This document shows positions 43,677 to 53,611 of a stretch of 64,000 nucleotides of DNA, one piece after another; the first letter of the stretch is position 1; every line of letters begins with the position of its first letter. The stretch covers positions 1 to 64,000 of the forward strand of contig NZ_JAPSKE010000001.1 in the NCBI RefSeq assembly GCF_031177825.1. The letters run 5' to 3'. The stretch comes from Paenibacillus sp. (GTDB lineage: Bacteria > Bacillota > Bacilli > Paenibacillales > YIM-B00363). The notes beneath the pieces are model-generated. The model ran no database searches. It was not told the DNA's origin and saw nothing but the letters and a program-made list of their open reading frames with translations. The position numbers were made by a program, and so were the translations under genes.

Positions 43677-43678
43677 TG

Positions 43679-44086
43679 TTACGTTAAATCCGTAAGCAGT
43701 TGCTTGTACTTCTTGTAATGGCCACTGACCCGATCCACGATGACGTTGTAGGCAAGTTGGTTTTTCGCGAGGTTCGCCATCTCGGCGTCGATATCGACGT
43801 TGTTCAGATTATTATTAACAACGGTATCTGTAGACTCAATGATTTTATACGGTACCGTAGAGAAGTCGGATTTGGTTGGAAGATGCTTCGAATGCGTGCG
43901 CCGGAGTTGGACGTTCCGGTCGTCATCGGCGGCAAGTCTTTTGCGAAGCTCTTCCTGGAAAATGACCGATTGCGTTTTATATCGAGGTGTATCGACGTTA
44001 GCGATGTTGTTCGCAATTACTCGATTTTTAAGAACAAGTACGTTTAGCATCGATTCATTTATCTTCGACGTTCGAGATTCAAACAT
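43679..44086 (-). CDS. flgB: Flagellar basal-body rod protein FlgB (orphan)
   Basis: 135 residues from the ATG at 44086, the normal FlgB length; the open frame continues to 44233 but those residues do not resemble FlgB. The conserved rod signature VLKNRVIANNIANVDTPRYK is complete, and the C-terminal helix MANLAKNQLAYNVIVDRVSG matches proximal rod proteins. FlgB sits just outside the FliE ring in the basal body. It normally begins the flgB-flgC-fliE operon; here no flagellar gene is near. It may be a second, diverged copy or a displaced gene. Confidence 0.85.
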   Translation of the reverse strand: MFESRTSKINESMLNVLVLKNRVIANNIANVDTPRYKTQSVIFQEELRKRLAADDDRNVQLRRTHSKHLPTKSDFSTVPYKIIESTDTVVNNNLNNVDIDAEMANLAKNQLAYNVIVDRVSGHYKKYKQLLTDLT

Positions 44087-44250
44087 AAAGGCATCAACCT
44101 TTCTAAGATCACAGCGTTCTGTGGCGTTCTCTCGTAATCTATTTATACGAAAAAAGACGAAGAGGGCTTCAGAGGCAGCGTACTCTTCAACTAATCTGCC
44201 AGTTAGCAGAATGAGGCGATCGGTTCCATACATTTGAATTATCGTCCCCG

Positions 44251-44724
44251 TCAGCTTACTTCAGTTTCTTTTATAAGAGGATGTACAAACCGATACAAGT
44301 GGGTGGAAAACATGCCAACGATTAAACTTATTGGACCAAGCAAACTATAGCCCCAGCTAAAGTAAGGAAGCGCCTCCGAGCCAACAAAATCAATTATGTT
44401 TTCCATGTTGACAACCTTATCTCCCCCACCGTCACCGCCGCCTGCTACGAAAAGAGCACCAATAAGCAAAATACCAGCTCTCTCGGCAAGCATCAAACTT
44501 AAAATAAACCAAAGTGCGTACTTTCGCTCCTTCCAGGCATGTGTAGAATATAATCCTGATAAAACATACGGCAGAGTAAGCATAACAATCCCCACAATGA
44601 CTCCCATCGTCCGAGATCGATCCAGAGGAACACCCGAAATAAAAATGGAAACTGTCCCTGCCAAATAAAAACACATTATATATGAAACGAATATAAGCAT
44701 ATAACCATTTGCAATTTTACCCAT
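44251..44724 (-). CDS. Four-helix membrane protein of unknown function
   Basis: 157 residues with hydrophobic segments near 8-28, 38-58, 68-93 and 118-138. A glycine/aspartate-rich loop (FVAGGGDGGGDKVVNMENII) sits between the last two. AAGGAGG lies nine bases before the ATG. I do not recognise a family. It is AT-richer than the surrounding operons and lies between flgB and an acetyltransferase gene, all minus strand but with wide gaps. Confidence 0.55.
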   Translation of the reverse strand: MGKIANGYMLIFVSYIMCFYLAGTVSIFISGVPLDRSRTMGVIVGIVMLTLPYVLSGLYSTHAWKERKYALWFILSLMLAERAGILLIGALFVAGGGDGGGDKVVNMENIIDFVGSEALPYFSWGYSLLGPISLIVGMFSTHLYRFVHPLIKETEVS

Positions 44725-44864
44725 TTAACAATCCCTCCTTGCGCGATTGATAACCTTCGTATTAGTTGTATTTTCCCGCTATTTCCCTATTTAAAACCAC
44801 CGCGAATATGACCGCCGATATTCCGCGGCAGCCTAATTTTGAGTAAACTCGACGTTAAGTAAAT

Positions 44865-45347
44865 TCAAGAGTTAAATACTAACGCCGGATTACCTGCGAA
44901 TGTGGATTCGAAACAACTTCCGTTCGAGAATTCCGAAATAGTCCTTGTCCAAAATGCCTTTGCTGGTAGGTTTTTTTTCAACCACGCAACACTCCATTTT
45001 CCCTTGAACATCGCAAACAATTCATTTGCAACTGCTTTTCCAATTCCTTTCCTCTGATACTTCTTCATTATGAAAAATTCCGCTATGGAGAATTTAGGTT
45101 CCGTGTCGTCTGCAACTGTAATTTCCCTAATTAAAACAAAACCAGCCAACTTTTCTGAGACTATAACAAAGAAGGGATAACGCCCCTCCTCGGTCCAGTA
45201 ATGGTCGAGATACTTATAATCATAAAGACCATATTCGTTGACGTCATTATCGCAATCATCCTCGAATTGACTCATATCGTATTGGTATAATTCCATTAGG
45301 TTACGTAATATGGCTTTCTTCTCGAATGAAACCTTTAACAGTTCCAT
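44865..45347 (-). CDS. GNAT-family N-acetyltransferase
   Basis: 160 residues. The GNAT core is seen in GFVLIREITVADDTEPKFSI and AEFFIMKKYQRKGIGKAVAN, the latter containing the acetyl-CoA-binding R-x-x-G-I/x-G motif. The last strand reads KNLPAKAFWTRTISEFSNGS. The remaining tail ESTFAGNPALVFNS is unlike close relatives and may result from a late frameshift or simple divergence. AAGGAGG is seven bases before the ATG. Substrate unknown. Confidence 0.85.
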   Translation of the reverse strand: MELLKVSFEKKAILRNLMELYQYDMSQFEDDCDNDVNEYGLYDYKYLDHYWTEEGRYPFFVIVSEKLAGFVLIREITVADDTEPKFSIAEFFIMKKYQRKGIGKAVANELFAMFKGKWSVAWLKKNLPAKAFWTRTISEFSNGSCFESTFAGNPALVFNS

Positions 45348-45477
45348 CTACATCCCTCCTTCGTGCGAACAGATCGTAAATTTATCATAGAACTAATCCG
45401 CCAGTTACTTCAATGAACGGCGGCAACCGATCGTTCATACCGAGGCGCTTCTCTTTTAACAAATCCCATTTCTTGGG

Positions 45478-45636
45478 CTATACAGGAATGTTTAGCGTAA
45501 CATCCATGTCCTTTGTATATTCCGTATATCCTTCCAAGACAAACATGTCAATAATAGCTTGATTTGTTGAACGTGTAAGACCGAGATCATCTGCGTTAAT
45601 AATTACATATCGTTCTGACGAGCTTAACTCAATCAT
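45478..45636 (-). pseudogene. Chimeric 52-codon frame: ChbG/YdjC deacetylase N terminus joined to another gene's tail
   Basis: Behind a CATAATAGGAGGGC ribosome site the frame reads MIELSSSERYVIINADDLGL, then TRSTNQAIIDMF. N-A-D-D-x-G is the metal-binding start of ChbG/YdjC carbohydrate deacetylases. It then switches to VLEGYTEYTKDMDVTLNIPV and stops. That end resembles the C-terminal strand of GyrI-like effector-binding domains. A deletion appears to have joined two genes in frame. It is unlikely to be functional. Confidence 0.6.
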
Positions 45637-45692
45637 TTGGCTATGCCCTCCTATTATGTTTTAAACCTAATAAGTCCCGAAAACAAAGAAAA

Positions 45693-45722
45693 GGGCACAA
45701 ACACTCTTTGGTGTTTGCGCCC
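45693..45722 (-). terminator. Hairpin terminator behind the VOC gene
   Basis: GGGCACAAACAC and GTGTTTGCGCCC pair with one mismatch around a six-base loop; on the minus strand CCCTTTTCTTTG follows. It lies 120 bases after the VOC stop. Confidence 0.65.
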
Positions 45723-45843
45723 TCATAAGTCGAGGGAAGAATAGGCTGCCAGATGGCGGATGAGGCCGCCGATCGACTCTTCGGCAGCCTCGTCATGATG
45801 TTTATTGGGCTATCGTACCGTTAACGTAACAGAAAGGCGAACC

Positions 45844-46254
45844 CTACGCCCTTTTTGTGAAAATTTGGAAGGTGACGCCGAATTTGTCGGTTACCATCCC
45901 GTACGCGGGGCTGAAGTAGACCTCCTGCAGGGGGTGATCGACCTGTCCGCCCACTTTCAACGCCTCGTAATACTTCTGGGCCTGCTCCTTATCAGCGATG
46001 GTGATGCAGATGTTTACCTGCTTGCCTTGCGCGAACCGGACCCCCGGATCCGTATCGGCGACGAACAAATCCGTTCCTCCGATCTTCAGAACGGAATGAG
46101 CCACTCTGTCCCTCGCCTGCTCCGACACCCCTTGTCCAGCTTCGCCGAAGGTCTGCTTGAATACCACCTTTGCGTCCAACGCTTGCTCGTAAAAGGCAAT
46201 CGCTTCACGAGCGCCTCCGTCCAGCATAATATACGGGGTCAGTTGCACTTCCAT
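45844..46254 (-). CDS. VOC-family protein, PhnB/glyoxalase-like
   Basis: 136 residues, a complete two-module VOC fold. It begins VQLTPYIMLDGGAREAIAFY and has VAHSVLKIGGTDLFVADTDP and QEVYFSPAYGMVTDKFGVTF, the typical PhnB-type pattern (residues at metal positions partly replaced, as usual in this subgroup). AAGGAG precedes the ATG by ten bases. The reaction cannot be predicted; relatives are often annotated as glyoxalase or bleomycin-resistance-like without proof. Confidence 0.88.
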   Translation of the reverse strand: MEVQLTPYIMLDGGAREAIAFYEQALDAKVVFKQTFGEAGQGVSEQARDRVAHSVLKIGGTDLFVADTDPGVRFAQGKQVNICITIADKEQAQKYYEALKVGGQVDHPLQEVYFSPAYGMVTDKFGVTFQIFTKRA

Positions 46255-46364
46255 AGTTATACAGCTCCTTCAACCTTTGGGATTGATCTTTCTTTCTCTG
46301 ATAGTGTAATCTTTAATAGTGACAACTCCTGTCATAATCAGTAGTTATTTTATCAGGTCGGGGA

Positions 46365-48644
46365 TTATTCCGGCAGCTTGGGGTCCACTGGTTTTAGCGA
46401 ATACGTCTCCCCGGGAATCGCGTCTACGGGTTGAAAGCTGCGTCCCGTAAATTCATTGAATAACGGCGTGGGATACCGAACGTCAAGACGTCCCGCGGCT
46501 TTTACTCGAATCACCGCTTGCGTCATCGATCCGCCGGACCACGAGAGATCCACTTCGAAGCCTCCGCGCGCTCGAAGGCCTGTCGCCCGCCCCCCGGACC
46601 ACGCCTTCGGCAAGGCAGGGAGCAGATGCAGATATCCTTCGTGGCTCTGCAGCAGCATCTCGGCGATGCCTGCGATACCGCCGAAATTGCCGTCAATTTG
46701 GAACGGCGGATGGTTATCGAACAAATTCGGCAAGGTGGAGGAGCGAAGCAGTTCGGTGATGTGGCGATAAGCTTCCTCGCCATCCTCCAGCCTCGCCCAA
46801 AAATTAATGATCCACGCGCGGCTCCAGCCCGTATGCCCCCCGCCGTTCGCGAGCCTTCTTTCGAGGGTCGCCCGCGCGGCGGCAGCCAGCTTCGGCGTAC
46901 GGCGAGGCGTGATTTGGGATCCGGGATGGAGCGCGAACAGATGCGAAATATGCCGGTGACCCGCATGCTTCTCCTCGTAGTCCTCCAGCCATTCCTGAAG
47001 GCACCCGTTTTTTCCGATTTTCGGCTCCGGAATTCGGATGAGGGCGCGTCGCAGACTTTCCTTCATCGATCTCGGTTCCCCCAATCGCTCCATCGCTTCC
47101 AGACAAGCCGTAAACAGCTCCCTTGCGATTTGGCTGTCCATCGCCGGCCCGACGCACAACGTCCCTTCTTCACCGTTCGGGAGCACGTACGTATTTTCCG
47201 GAGATACGGAAGGACAGGTGATGAGATGGCCTCCCGGTCCCTCGATCATGTAATCGAGCAAAAACAAAGCCGCCTCCTCCATGATCGGATACGCCTTGGC
47301 AAGGAAAGACGAGTCCCGGTTGAACAAGTAATGCTCCCACAGATGAAGGCACAGCCACGCTCCCCCGAGCGGCCAATGCGTCGCGGGCAAATAGATGTCT
47401 TGCGGCGCCGTGTCCGCCCAGATGTCCGTATTGTGATGAGCCGTCCACCCTCTGCAGCCGTACATGAGGCGCGCTGTCTCCCGGCCGCGCTCGCGCATCC
47501 GGCCGACCAACTCGAACAACGGCTCGTGGCACTCCGACAAATTGCAGACCTCCGCGGGCCAGTAATTCATCTCCGTATTGATATTGATCGTAAACTTGCT
47601 GTCCCACGGCGGGCGCATCTGGTCGTTCCAGATGCCTTGCAGGTTCGCGGGAAGGGAGCCCGGCCGGCTGCACGAAATCAACAAATACCTGCCGAATTGA
47701 TAATACAGCTCCATCAATTTGGGATCGTCCTGCCCCGATTTGACCCGATCCAGGCGTTCATCCGTCGCGAGCTCATCCAAGCGTTCGCATTCGTCGATCC
47801 GCGTTTCGAGCGAAAGCGCGTTTCGTTCGTATAATGCGCGGTAATCTCCCAGATGCCGCATCCGCAATTCCGCGTATGGCCGGGCTCGCGCTTCCTCGAC
47901 GACGCGCAAGCAGTAAACCTCTGGATCGTCCGTTCGGAAGTTCGTCGCGGCGGACAAGAGGAACGTCACGGCGTCGGTATGCTCGACGATGAGAAACTCG
48001 CCGACGATCCGGGACGTCCCCCCTTCCGGCACGGCGCGGACGGCGCAGCGAAACACAAGGCCGTCCGTCCCCCCGCAATGTCCGTGCATGAGGAGCGTGT
48101 GCTCTCCATAGGTCCGAATCCCGTCCATATATCTTCCCTTGCCGCGGGACAAACGGACGCGAACGTTCACAGCGCCCGGTTGATCCGCGCGCAGGCGAAC
48201 GACGAGCGCTTGGTCTGGAAAGCTGCTGAAGATCTCTCGCTCGTAGACGATTCCGCCCGCCCGGTAGCGGATCCGAACGGCGCCGTCGTTCAAATCCAAT
48301 GTTCTGCGATACTCCTCGACGTCCTTCCCATGCTCCATCTCTAAGGTCAGGTCGCCGAGCGTCGTATAGTGCCGCTGCGTCTCCGGCACGCCGGACAAGG
48401 CCATAGCAGCCAACCGGTGCGCTTCGGACAATCGTCCTTCCAGCAGATGGCTTCGGATGATCGGTAAATTCGTAAGCGCATCCGGGTTGTTCCGGTCGCT
48501 CGGCCCTCCGTACCACACCGTGTCCTCGTTTAATTGAATGTGTTCCATCGCAGCCCCGCCGTAGACCATGCCGCCAAGCCTGCCGTTGCCGACGGGCAGC
48601 GCCTCGTTCCACCCGGCCGCGGGATGTTTATACCATAGTTTCAT
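46365..48644 (-). CDS. GH95-family alpha-L-fucosidase-type glycoside hydrolase
   Basis: 759 residues, no signal peptide. The GH95 N-terminal domain opens [20 protein letters not shown] and [20 protein letters not shown]. The (alpha/alpha)6 catalytic barrel shows [20 protein letters not shown] and [20 protein letters not shown], where the conserved Asn/Asp base network of GH95 lies, and [19 protein letters not shown] further on. These enzymes invert alpha-1,2-fucosyl or alpha-L-galactosyl linkages. The ATG overlaps the AraC stop (ATGA). As last gene of the importer operon it should cut an imported fucosylated oligosaccharide in the cytoplasm. Confidence 0.92.
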   Translation of the reverse strand: MKLWYKHPAAGWNEALPVGNGRLGGMVYGGAAMEHIQLNEDTVWYGGPSDRNNPDALTNLPIIRSHLLEGRLSEAHRLAAMALSGVPETQRHYTTLGDLTLEMEHGKDVEEYRRTLDLNDGAVRIRYRAGGIVYEREIFSSFPDQALVVRLRADQPGAVNVRVRLSRGKGRYMDGIRTYGEHTLLMHGHCGGTDGLVFRCAVRAVPEGGTSRIVGEFLIVEHTDAVTFLLSAATNFRTDDPEVYCLRVVEEARARPYAELRMRHLGDYRALYERNALSLETRIDECERLDELATDERLDRVKSGQDDPKLMELYYQFGRYLLISCSRPGSLPANLQGIWNDQMRPPWDSKFTININTEMNYWPAEVCNLSECHEPLFELVGRMRERGRETARLMYGCRGWTAHHNTDIWADTAPQDIYLPATHWPLGGAWLCLHLWEHYLFNRDSSFLAKAYPIMEEAALFLLDYMIEGPGGHLITCPSVSPENTYVLPNGEEGTLCVGPAMDSQIARELFTACLEAMERLGEPRSMKESLRRALIRIPEPKIGKNGCLQEWLEDYEEKHAGHRHISHLFALHPGSQITPRRTPKLAAAARATLERRLANGGGHTGWSRAWIINFWARLEDGEEAYRHITELLRSSTLPNLFDNHPPFQIDGNFGGIAGIAEMLLQSHEGYLHLLPALPKAWSGGRATGLRARGGFEVDLSWSGGSMTQAVIRVKAAGRLDVRYPTPLFNEFTGRSFQPVDAIPGETYSLKPVDPKLPE

Positions 48645-50926
48645 CTGTGGGCCATCCTTCCGTCGTTTCCTTTGCCGAGTTGCATCCGAAATTCCTTCGG
48701 CGTCGATCCGGTGACTTGCTTAAATCTGCGGATAAAGCTGGAAACGTTGTAGTAGCCGACCTCCTCCGCGATCGACTTCAAGGGCGCATCGCTCTCGAGC
48801 AGCAATCGCTTTGCCGTGTCCATGCGGAGATTCGTCGTGTATTCCAGCAGCGTCAGTCCGGTTTGTTCCTTGAAGTAAGCGCTCATGTTCGGCAACGCCA
48901 TGCCGTAATCCCGAGCCATGTTTTGGAACGAAAAATCGAGGCTCAGGCCATTGCTTTCGATATGCTCGATCATGCTGTCAATCGTACGCTGACTGTCCAT
49001 CGCCGGATTCGCCGTCGGTTCCGCGGAGGCGGCCAATGTCTGCGAGAGGTCGTGACAGGCCGATCGAATCAATTGCTCGAAAGCGTCCAACGTTTCGAGC
49101 CGTTCCAAGGAGAAGACGTCCGGATACGCCGCAGTCCACTCCTCAATGATTCCCAAATCCATCCCGGCCCGGTTCACCGTTCGAATAATCTCGTAACAAA
49201 GCCCCCTGACCGCGATCAACGGCGGCTGCTTCGATCGAATCGCGGCCACCATGGCGTTCATACTGGACTCGACGCCGGGAGCGTTGCCGGAACGGACCGC
49301 CGCGCGAACCTGTTCCAGTTCATCGTGAAAATACGTATCTACAGCGTCCTGATTGGGCGCAATGTCCTCGAAATAAATCGTTCGATCGTTGCCGTGAATG
49401 AATCGATAATCGATGGCCGTATTCGCCTCAAGGTACGACGTGGGAATGCCCGCAAGCTCGCAGCGCGTGCCGACGCCGAGCGTCACGGGGCCGGAGACGA
49501 CGTTTCGCACCGCGATGCGAAACCGTTCCATTCCCGCGTGGTCCGCTTCCGTCGACATGCAGTCGATCGCCATCAGGAAGATGTACCGGTTGCTGTCGAA
49601 GTGCTCGATGCCGAAGCCCTTTAAGCCTTCCGGCAGCAGCTCTTCGAGCGCATGCGCGGTCCATCGGCGTTCCTCCTTCTCGCTGGGCAGCTCGACGATC
49701 GCGACCCGGAAGGAGAAGTTCGACGCCAGCGAATCGCCCTCTTCCCCTTCTTCCGCCAGCGCTTCCGCCGTGTCGAGATCCCCTTTCAATAACGAAAGCA
49801 GCCAATGCTTCTTCGCCGCTACCGCATGGGATTTCATCCTCTCGTCGAGCTGACGGTTTTGAAGCGCCAGCGAATTGATCGCGAAGCGCACCGTCTCCAA
49901 TTCGTTCATCGCCTTCGCGCCCAGCGGCACAATGCGCTCGGTCTCCAGTTTCAGCTGGCGAATCGGACGGTAATTCCACCGCATGCCGAAGTAGACGAAT
50001 AATCCGCCCGTCAAAAATACGAGGATCAATCCGTACTGGAACATCTTCTGCGCCTGCCACACCTTGTCTAGCACGTGGCGTACGGGAAGGAGCGTCGTAA
50101 ACTTCCATCCGGTCTGCTCCGACTTCACCATAAACAAATAATATTCTTCGCCCCCGAGAACGACGTTCCGGTATGCTTCGTCGCCGAGGCTTTCGAATAA
50201 CGAAGAAATCTCCTCGGCTCGATCGTCGAAACGAGCGCCGACGCTGGTCACGATTCGATTGTCTCCGTCCAACACCCATGTAGAGCTTCCGGTGTGCACT
50301 TGATTGGACAAAACGCTTTGAATCGCACTCTCCTGGATTAAATAAACGAGCGTGGCGTATGGTTGATCTCCTCGCGGATGAATCGGGATCAAAATCGGGA
50401 GCACCCGTTTGCGATCGACCAAATTCAGGGTCGGCGGACGCACCTTGGGCGCCGCCAACGTATTCAAGTCGTCGAAGATCTCTTCGTCCGACCAGTTGTC
50501 GAACCGATAGATTTGCCTCGTCAACATCGGAAGCGAGTACACGCTGTTATTCGTAAATACCGAGGTCTCCCCTCGGTAATACAGCCACATCTCGTCGACG
50601 AACGGATTGACCATATAATATCGTCTAAGCTCTTTCACGATCCCCCACGCTTTATAACCGGGGTCGTCCGAGGCGCGGTACTGGGCGAGATGGTTTTCCT
50701 TCACCATCATCTGGTAGGTCGTATCCTCCACTCTCTTCAACTGATCGTCCATGACATATCTGACTTTGTCGAGTAGGTTGACATTCCCCTTAATCACTTC
50801 CTCTTGCAACTGGTCGACGAAGAAATGATACACGACGAAGGACATGATCGAGATCGGCAGCAATAAGATCGTTATATATGTCATTAAATATTTGAAGAAA
50901 ATGCGACTTCGTTTCGCCCGCGCCAT
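48641..50926 (-). CDS. Membrane-anchored AraC-family regulator of the GH95 operon
   Basis: 761 residues; AAAGGAGGAGGCCG precedes the ATG. Helix 1 at ~10-32 ([20 protein letters not shown]), a ~250-residue extracellular Cache-type sensor, helix 2 near 298-318 ([20 protein letters not shown]), a linker, and a C-terminal AraC pair of helix-turn-helices ([40 protein letters not shown]). It lies inside the operon, between the binding-protein and GH95 genes, so its own level rises with induction (positive feedback, inference). The layout parallels the regulator at 27778. Confidence 0.9.
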   Translation of the reverse strand: MARAKRSRIFFKYLMTYITILLLPISIMSFVVYHFFVDQLQEEVIKGNVNLLDKVRYVMDDQLKRVEDTTYQMMVKENHLAQYRASDDPGYKAWGIVKELRRYYMVNPFVDEMWLYYRGETSVFTNNSVYSLPMLTRQIYRFDNWSDEEIFDDLNTLAAPKVRPPTLNLVDRKRVLPILIPIHPRGDQPYATLVYLIQESAIQSVLSNQVHTGSSTWVLDGDNRIVTSVGARFDDRAEEISSLFESLGDEAYRNVVLGGEEYYLFMVKSEQTGWKFTTLLPVRHVLDKVWQAQKMFQYGLILVFLTGGLFVYFGMRWNYRPIRQLKLETERIVPLGAKAMNELETVRFAINSLALQNRQLDERMKSHAVAAKKHWLLSLLKGDLDTAEALAEEGEEGDSLASNFSFRVAIVELPSEKEERRWTAHALEELLPEGLKGFGIEHFDSNRYIFLMAIDCMSTEADHAGMERFRIAVRNVVSGPVTLGVGTRCELAGIPTSYLEANTAIDYRFIHGNDRTIYFEDIAPNQDAVDTYFHDELEQVRAAVRSGNAPGVESSMNAMVAAIRSKQPPLIAVRGLCYEIIRTVNRAGMDLGIIEEWTAAYPDVFSLERLETLDAFEQLIRSACHDLSQTLAASAEPTANPAMDSQRTIDSMIEHIESNGLSLDFSFQNMARDYGMALPNMSAYFKEQTGLTLLEYTTNLRMDTAKRLLLESDAPLKSIAEEVGYYNVSSFIRRFKQVTGSTPKEFRMQLGKGNDGRMAHR

Positions 50927-50999
50927 CGGCCTCCTCCTTTCGAAAATCGATAAAAAACGGATTGTGGCTGGACGCCTAGGCGCCCAACCCGAGGGAAAC

Positions 51000-52625
51000 C
51001 TATTTCCGATTTTGAAAACGTTCGTAAGCCGTTTGGTAGATCGCGATCGCTTCTTCGATTCTCATTTTGGTAAGCGTCCCGCGGAATTGATCGTAATTCT
51101 CGATCGGCTCATTGCCCATGACGAACTTAACCCACATCTCCCGGGAGTACGTCTCCACCTCGCTCATGATGCTTCCGAGCGTCTGGCTCTCTTCACCCGT
51201 GAACGTAAGCGCGGGGAGCAGCAAGGAACGATCGGCCTCGAACCATTTCTTGTTGGCTTCCGCCGCTTCCGGATATTTCAGCTCGAAGGAGGCCCAAGCG
51301 TCGAAGCTCATCACCTTCACCATGCCCGACGTCGGAAGCGCGTATTTCTTAACTGCGTCGGACGGAGAGAAGTCCGGGTGATTGAATACTTCGTCGGTAA
51401 ACTTCTTCTTGCCGTTTTCGACGACGTAGCTCTTTCCTTCGATGCCCCAGTTTTGCAGGTCGCTGCCTTCCGGTCCGATCATGAAATCCAACAGCTTGAT
51501 CGCGGCGACAGGGTCCTTAGCTTGCGAGCTGATGACGGCGCCGTCGAGCGGAACGTTCTGCACCATCTGGGTATGTCCGCTGTACGACTTGCCGGCGGGG
51601 CCGATCGGTGGACTCAAGCCGATCAGTTTAAAGTCCGGAATTTGTCCCTGCATCAAGTTCTTAAAGTTGTTAATCCCGGAAATGACGGCCGCATAAGAGC
51701 CGATCGTATTGTTCGCGAATTTCGCTTCGAACGCCTTCTTATCAAGCGCTGCGAATTCGCTGTCGATAAGGCCTTCTTCGTACCATGCGTTCATCGTAGT
51801 TACGTAATCCTTGAAGGCCGGCTCGTACGGTCCATACGTCACTTTACCGGTTTGCGGATGGATATGGAACGTATTCGCCAAGATGCCGTAGCTCGTGGCG
51901 AAGGCGCTGATCGAGCTCAAGGAATCGCCGCGCTCGCCGAGCGGAATTTCGTCCGCGACGCCGTTGCCGTTCATATCGTTTTCTTTGAACGCTTTCAAAA
52001 CGGCGTACCACTCGTCGATCGTCGTCGGCGCTTGCAAATTCAGCTTGTTCAACCAATCCTCGCGAATAATGTGTCCGGAATACGCGATGCGGTGCATGTC
52101 GATATCGATCTGAGGGAATTTCGCGATCGTCCCGTCGTCCATCATGATCTGCTTCTTGATATCAGGATGTTCATCCAAGATTTTCTTGTAATTCGGCGCA
52201 TGCTCCTCGATCAGATCGTTCAGCTTCAACGCAATGCCTTCCTGTACGAGCCTCTCTATGCCGCCTGGATAGTTTCTTGGCACGAACATGATGTCGGGAT
52301 ACGTTCCGGACGCCATCATAATGTTGAATTGCGTCCCGTCGCCGGGAAGTTGAAAATTGATTTTCGTATTGGTGCGTTTTTGAATTTCTTTGTAGGCTTC
52401 TATTTCTTCGAACCCTTTCACGGCCTTGGCTTCCATGTTGGTGTTCATAAAGAAAGACAATTCCACAGGTCCTTGCTGTTCCGTCTGCTTTTCGGCTCCC
52501 GCGCCCGAATCTTGCGACGGAGCGGCCGCGCCGCCGCCTTCGCTCCCTCCCGCACTGCAGCCGACGAGAGCCGTTGCGGCGATAGAAATACAACTAACGA
52601 GAGTCCACAGTTTTCTTCTTTTCAT
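51000..52625 (-). CDS. Extracellular solute-binding lipoprotein (LplA type)
   Basis: 541 residues. Signal and lipobox: ISIAATALVGCSAGGSEGGG. The mature domain has EIQKRTNTKINFQLPGDGTQ, GGIERLVQEGIALKLNDLIE and LNLQAPTTIDEWYAVLKAFK, the usual CUT1 binding-protein landmarks. GGGAGG lies eleven bases before the ATG. It follows the YtcP-type permease by about 90 bases and precedes the AraC regulator. It should capture the glycan later cut by the GH95 enzyme. Confidence 0.92.
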   Translation of the reverse strand: MKRRKLWTLVSCISIAATALVGCSAGGSEGGGAAAPSQDSGAGAEKQTEQQGPVELSFFMNTNMEAKAVKGFEEIEAYKEIQKRTNTKINFQLPGDGTQFNIMMASGTYPDIMFVPRNYPGGIERLVQEGIALKLNDLIEEHAPNYKKILDEHPDIKKQIMMDDGTIAKFPQIDIDMHRIAYSGHIIREDWLNKLNLQAPTTIDEWYAVLKAFKENDMNGNGVADEIPLGERGDSLSSISAFATSYGILANTFHIHPQTGKVTYGPYEPAFKDYVTTMNAWYEEGLIDSEFAALDKKAFEAKFANNTIGSYAAVISGINNFKNLMQGQIPDFKLIGLSPPIGPAGKSYSGHTQMVQNVPLDGAVISSQAKDPVAAIKLLDFMIGPEGSDLQNWGIEGKSYVVENGKKKFTDEVFNHPDFSPSDAVKKYALPTSGMVKVMSFDAWASFELKYPEAAEANKKWFEADRSLLLPALTFTGEESQTLGSIMSEVETYSREMWVKFVMGNEPIENYDQFRGTLTKMRIEEAIAIYQTAYERFQNRK

Positions 52626-52716
52626 TTGTGTTAGAACCTCCCTAATGTATTATACACGTTCCCTGCGATGAAGCCTCTTCGTTTCCAGGCATCCCCCCTC
52701 TCGCGATCGGCTAGGG

Positions 52717-53592
52717 TTACCCCTTCAGCGCTCCGATCATAACCCCTTTCGTGAAATGCTTCTGAATCAACGGATACAAAATCAGGATCGGGACGGTCGC
52801 CACGACGATCGTTGCGTGCTTGACGACCTCGCCCAAGAACGGGTCGCTGTCCGTCGTCAGATTCGTCATATCGCTCGTGCTGTTTTGAATCAGAATTTCC
52901 CGAAGCACCAACTGGAGCGGGAACAAATCGCGGTCGCGCAAATAAATCAAAGCGTTCGCCCAAGCGTTCCAGTGCTGTACGCCGTAAAACAGCACCATGA
53001 CAGCCAGCAGCGGGATCGAGAGGGGAAGGATGATCCTCCAAAACACGGTCCAATCCGTTGCGCCGTCCATCTTGGCCGACTCCTCGAGCTCGTAAGGAAT
53101 CGACTGGAACGATGTACGCATGATGATGAGGTTCCATGTCGCGATCATGCCCGGCACGATCAACGCCCACCGCGTATCGAGCATGCCGAGATTTTTCACC
53201 AGCATGTAGTCCGGGATCAGGCCACCGCTGAAAAACATCGTGAACACGATCATCATCATCATGTATTTCTTCCAAAACATATCCCTGCGGGACAGGACGT
53301 ACGCGAACAATGCGGTAAAAAACACATTGATGACCGTGCCGACGGCGACGTAAAACAACGTATTTTGATACCCGACGCCGATCATCGGATTGAGCAACAC
53401 CAGACGGTACCCTTCCAAGAAGAAGCCTTCGGGCTTCCACAAAATTCCTGTATGCTTGATGAGCTCGGACGGCGTGCTCAGCGAAGCGAACACGACGTAT
53501 AGAAAAGGGTAAAGCGTAATCAGCATCAAGCCGGTCAAAACCATATAATTGCAAGTATCGAACACTTTATCTCCGAAGGACGATTTCATCAT
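52717..53592 (-). CDS. YtcP-type ABC permease (CUT1 family)
   Basis: 291 residues, six helices. It starts MMKSSFGDKVFDTCNYMVLT and ends YPLIQKHFTKGVMIGALKG, the invariant YtcP tail. The EAA loop is YELEESAKMDGATDWTVFWR. GGGGAG precedes the tandem ATG. Works with the LplB-type permease encoded 19 bases upstream. Confidence 0.93.
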   Translation of the reverse strand: MMKSSFGDKVFDTCNYMVLTGLMLITLYPFLYVVFASLSTPSELIKHTGILWKPEGFFLEGYRLVLLNPMIGVGYQNTLFYVAVGTVINVFFTALFAYVLSRRDMFWKKYMMMMIVFTMFFSGGLIPDYMLVKNLGMLDTRWALIVPGMIATWNLIIMRTSFQSIPYELEESAKMDGATDWTVFWRIILPLSIPLLAVMVLFYGVQHWNAWANALIYLRDRDLFPLQLVLREILIQNSTSDMTNLTTDSDPFLGEVVKHATIVVATVPILILYPLIQKHFTKGVMIGALKG

Positions 53593-53611
53593 TCTCGCGC
53601 TCCCCTTCCTC

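Larger units (their letters stand above)
43196..43678. other. Intergenic strip upstream of the propeller gene
   Basis: 480 bases without a gene. It includes an upstream block shared with the other propeller gene (43364-43419), a partial dispersed repeat (43603-43676) and a GC-rich piece around 43420-43560 (GTTCACGTCGCACGAACTGTGAAC) that contains a GTTCACG...CTGTGAAC inverted repeat. It probably carries the promoter of the propeller gene and relic DNA. Confidence 0.35.

Noticed and set aside
45844..46254. Bleomycin-resistance label for the VOC protein
   Set aside because: The PhnB-like subgroup is too broad to name an antibiotic function from sequence alone.
46518..47834. 438-codon plus-strand open frame
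   Set aside because: It lies opposite the conserved GH95 gene and shows antisense composition.
50844..52634. 596-codon plus-strand open frame
   Set aside because: It is antisense to the solute-binding protein gene, whose signal peptide and family motifs are clear.
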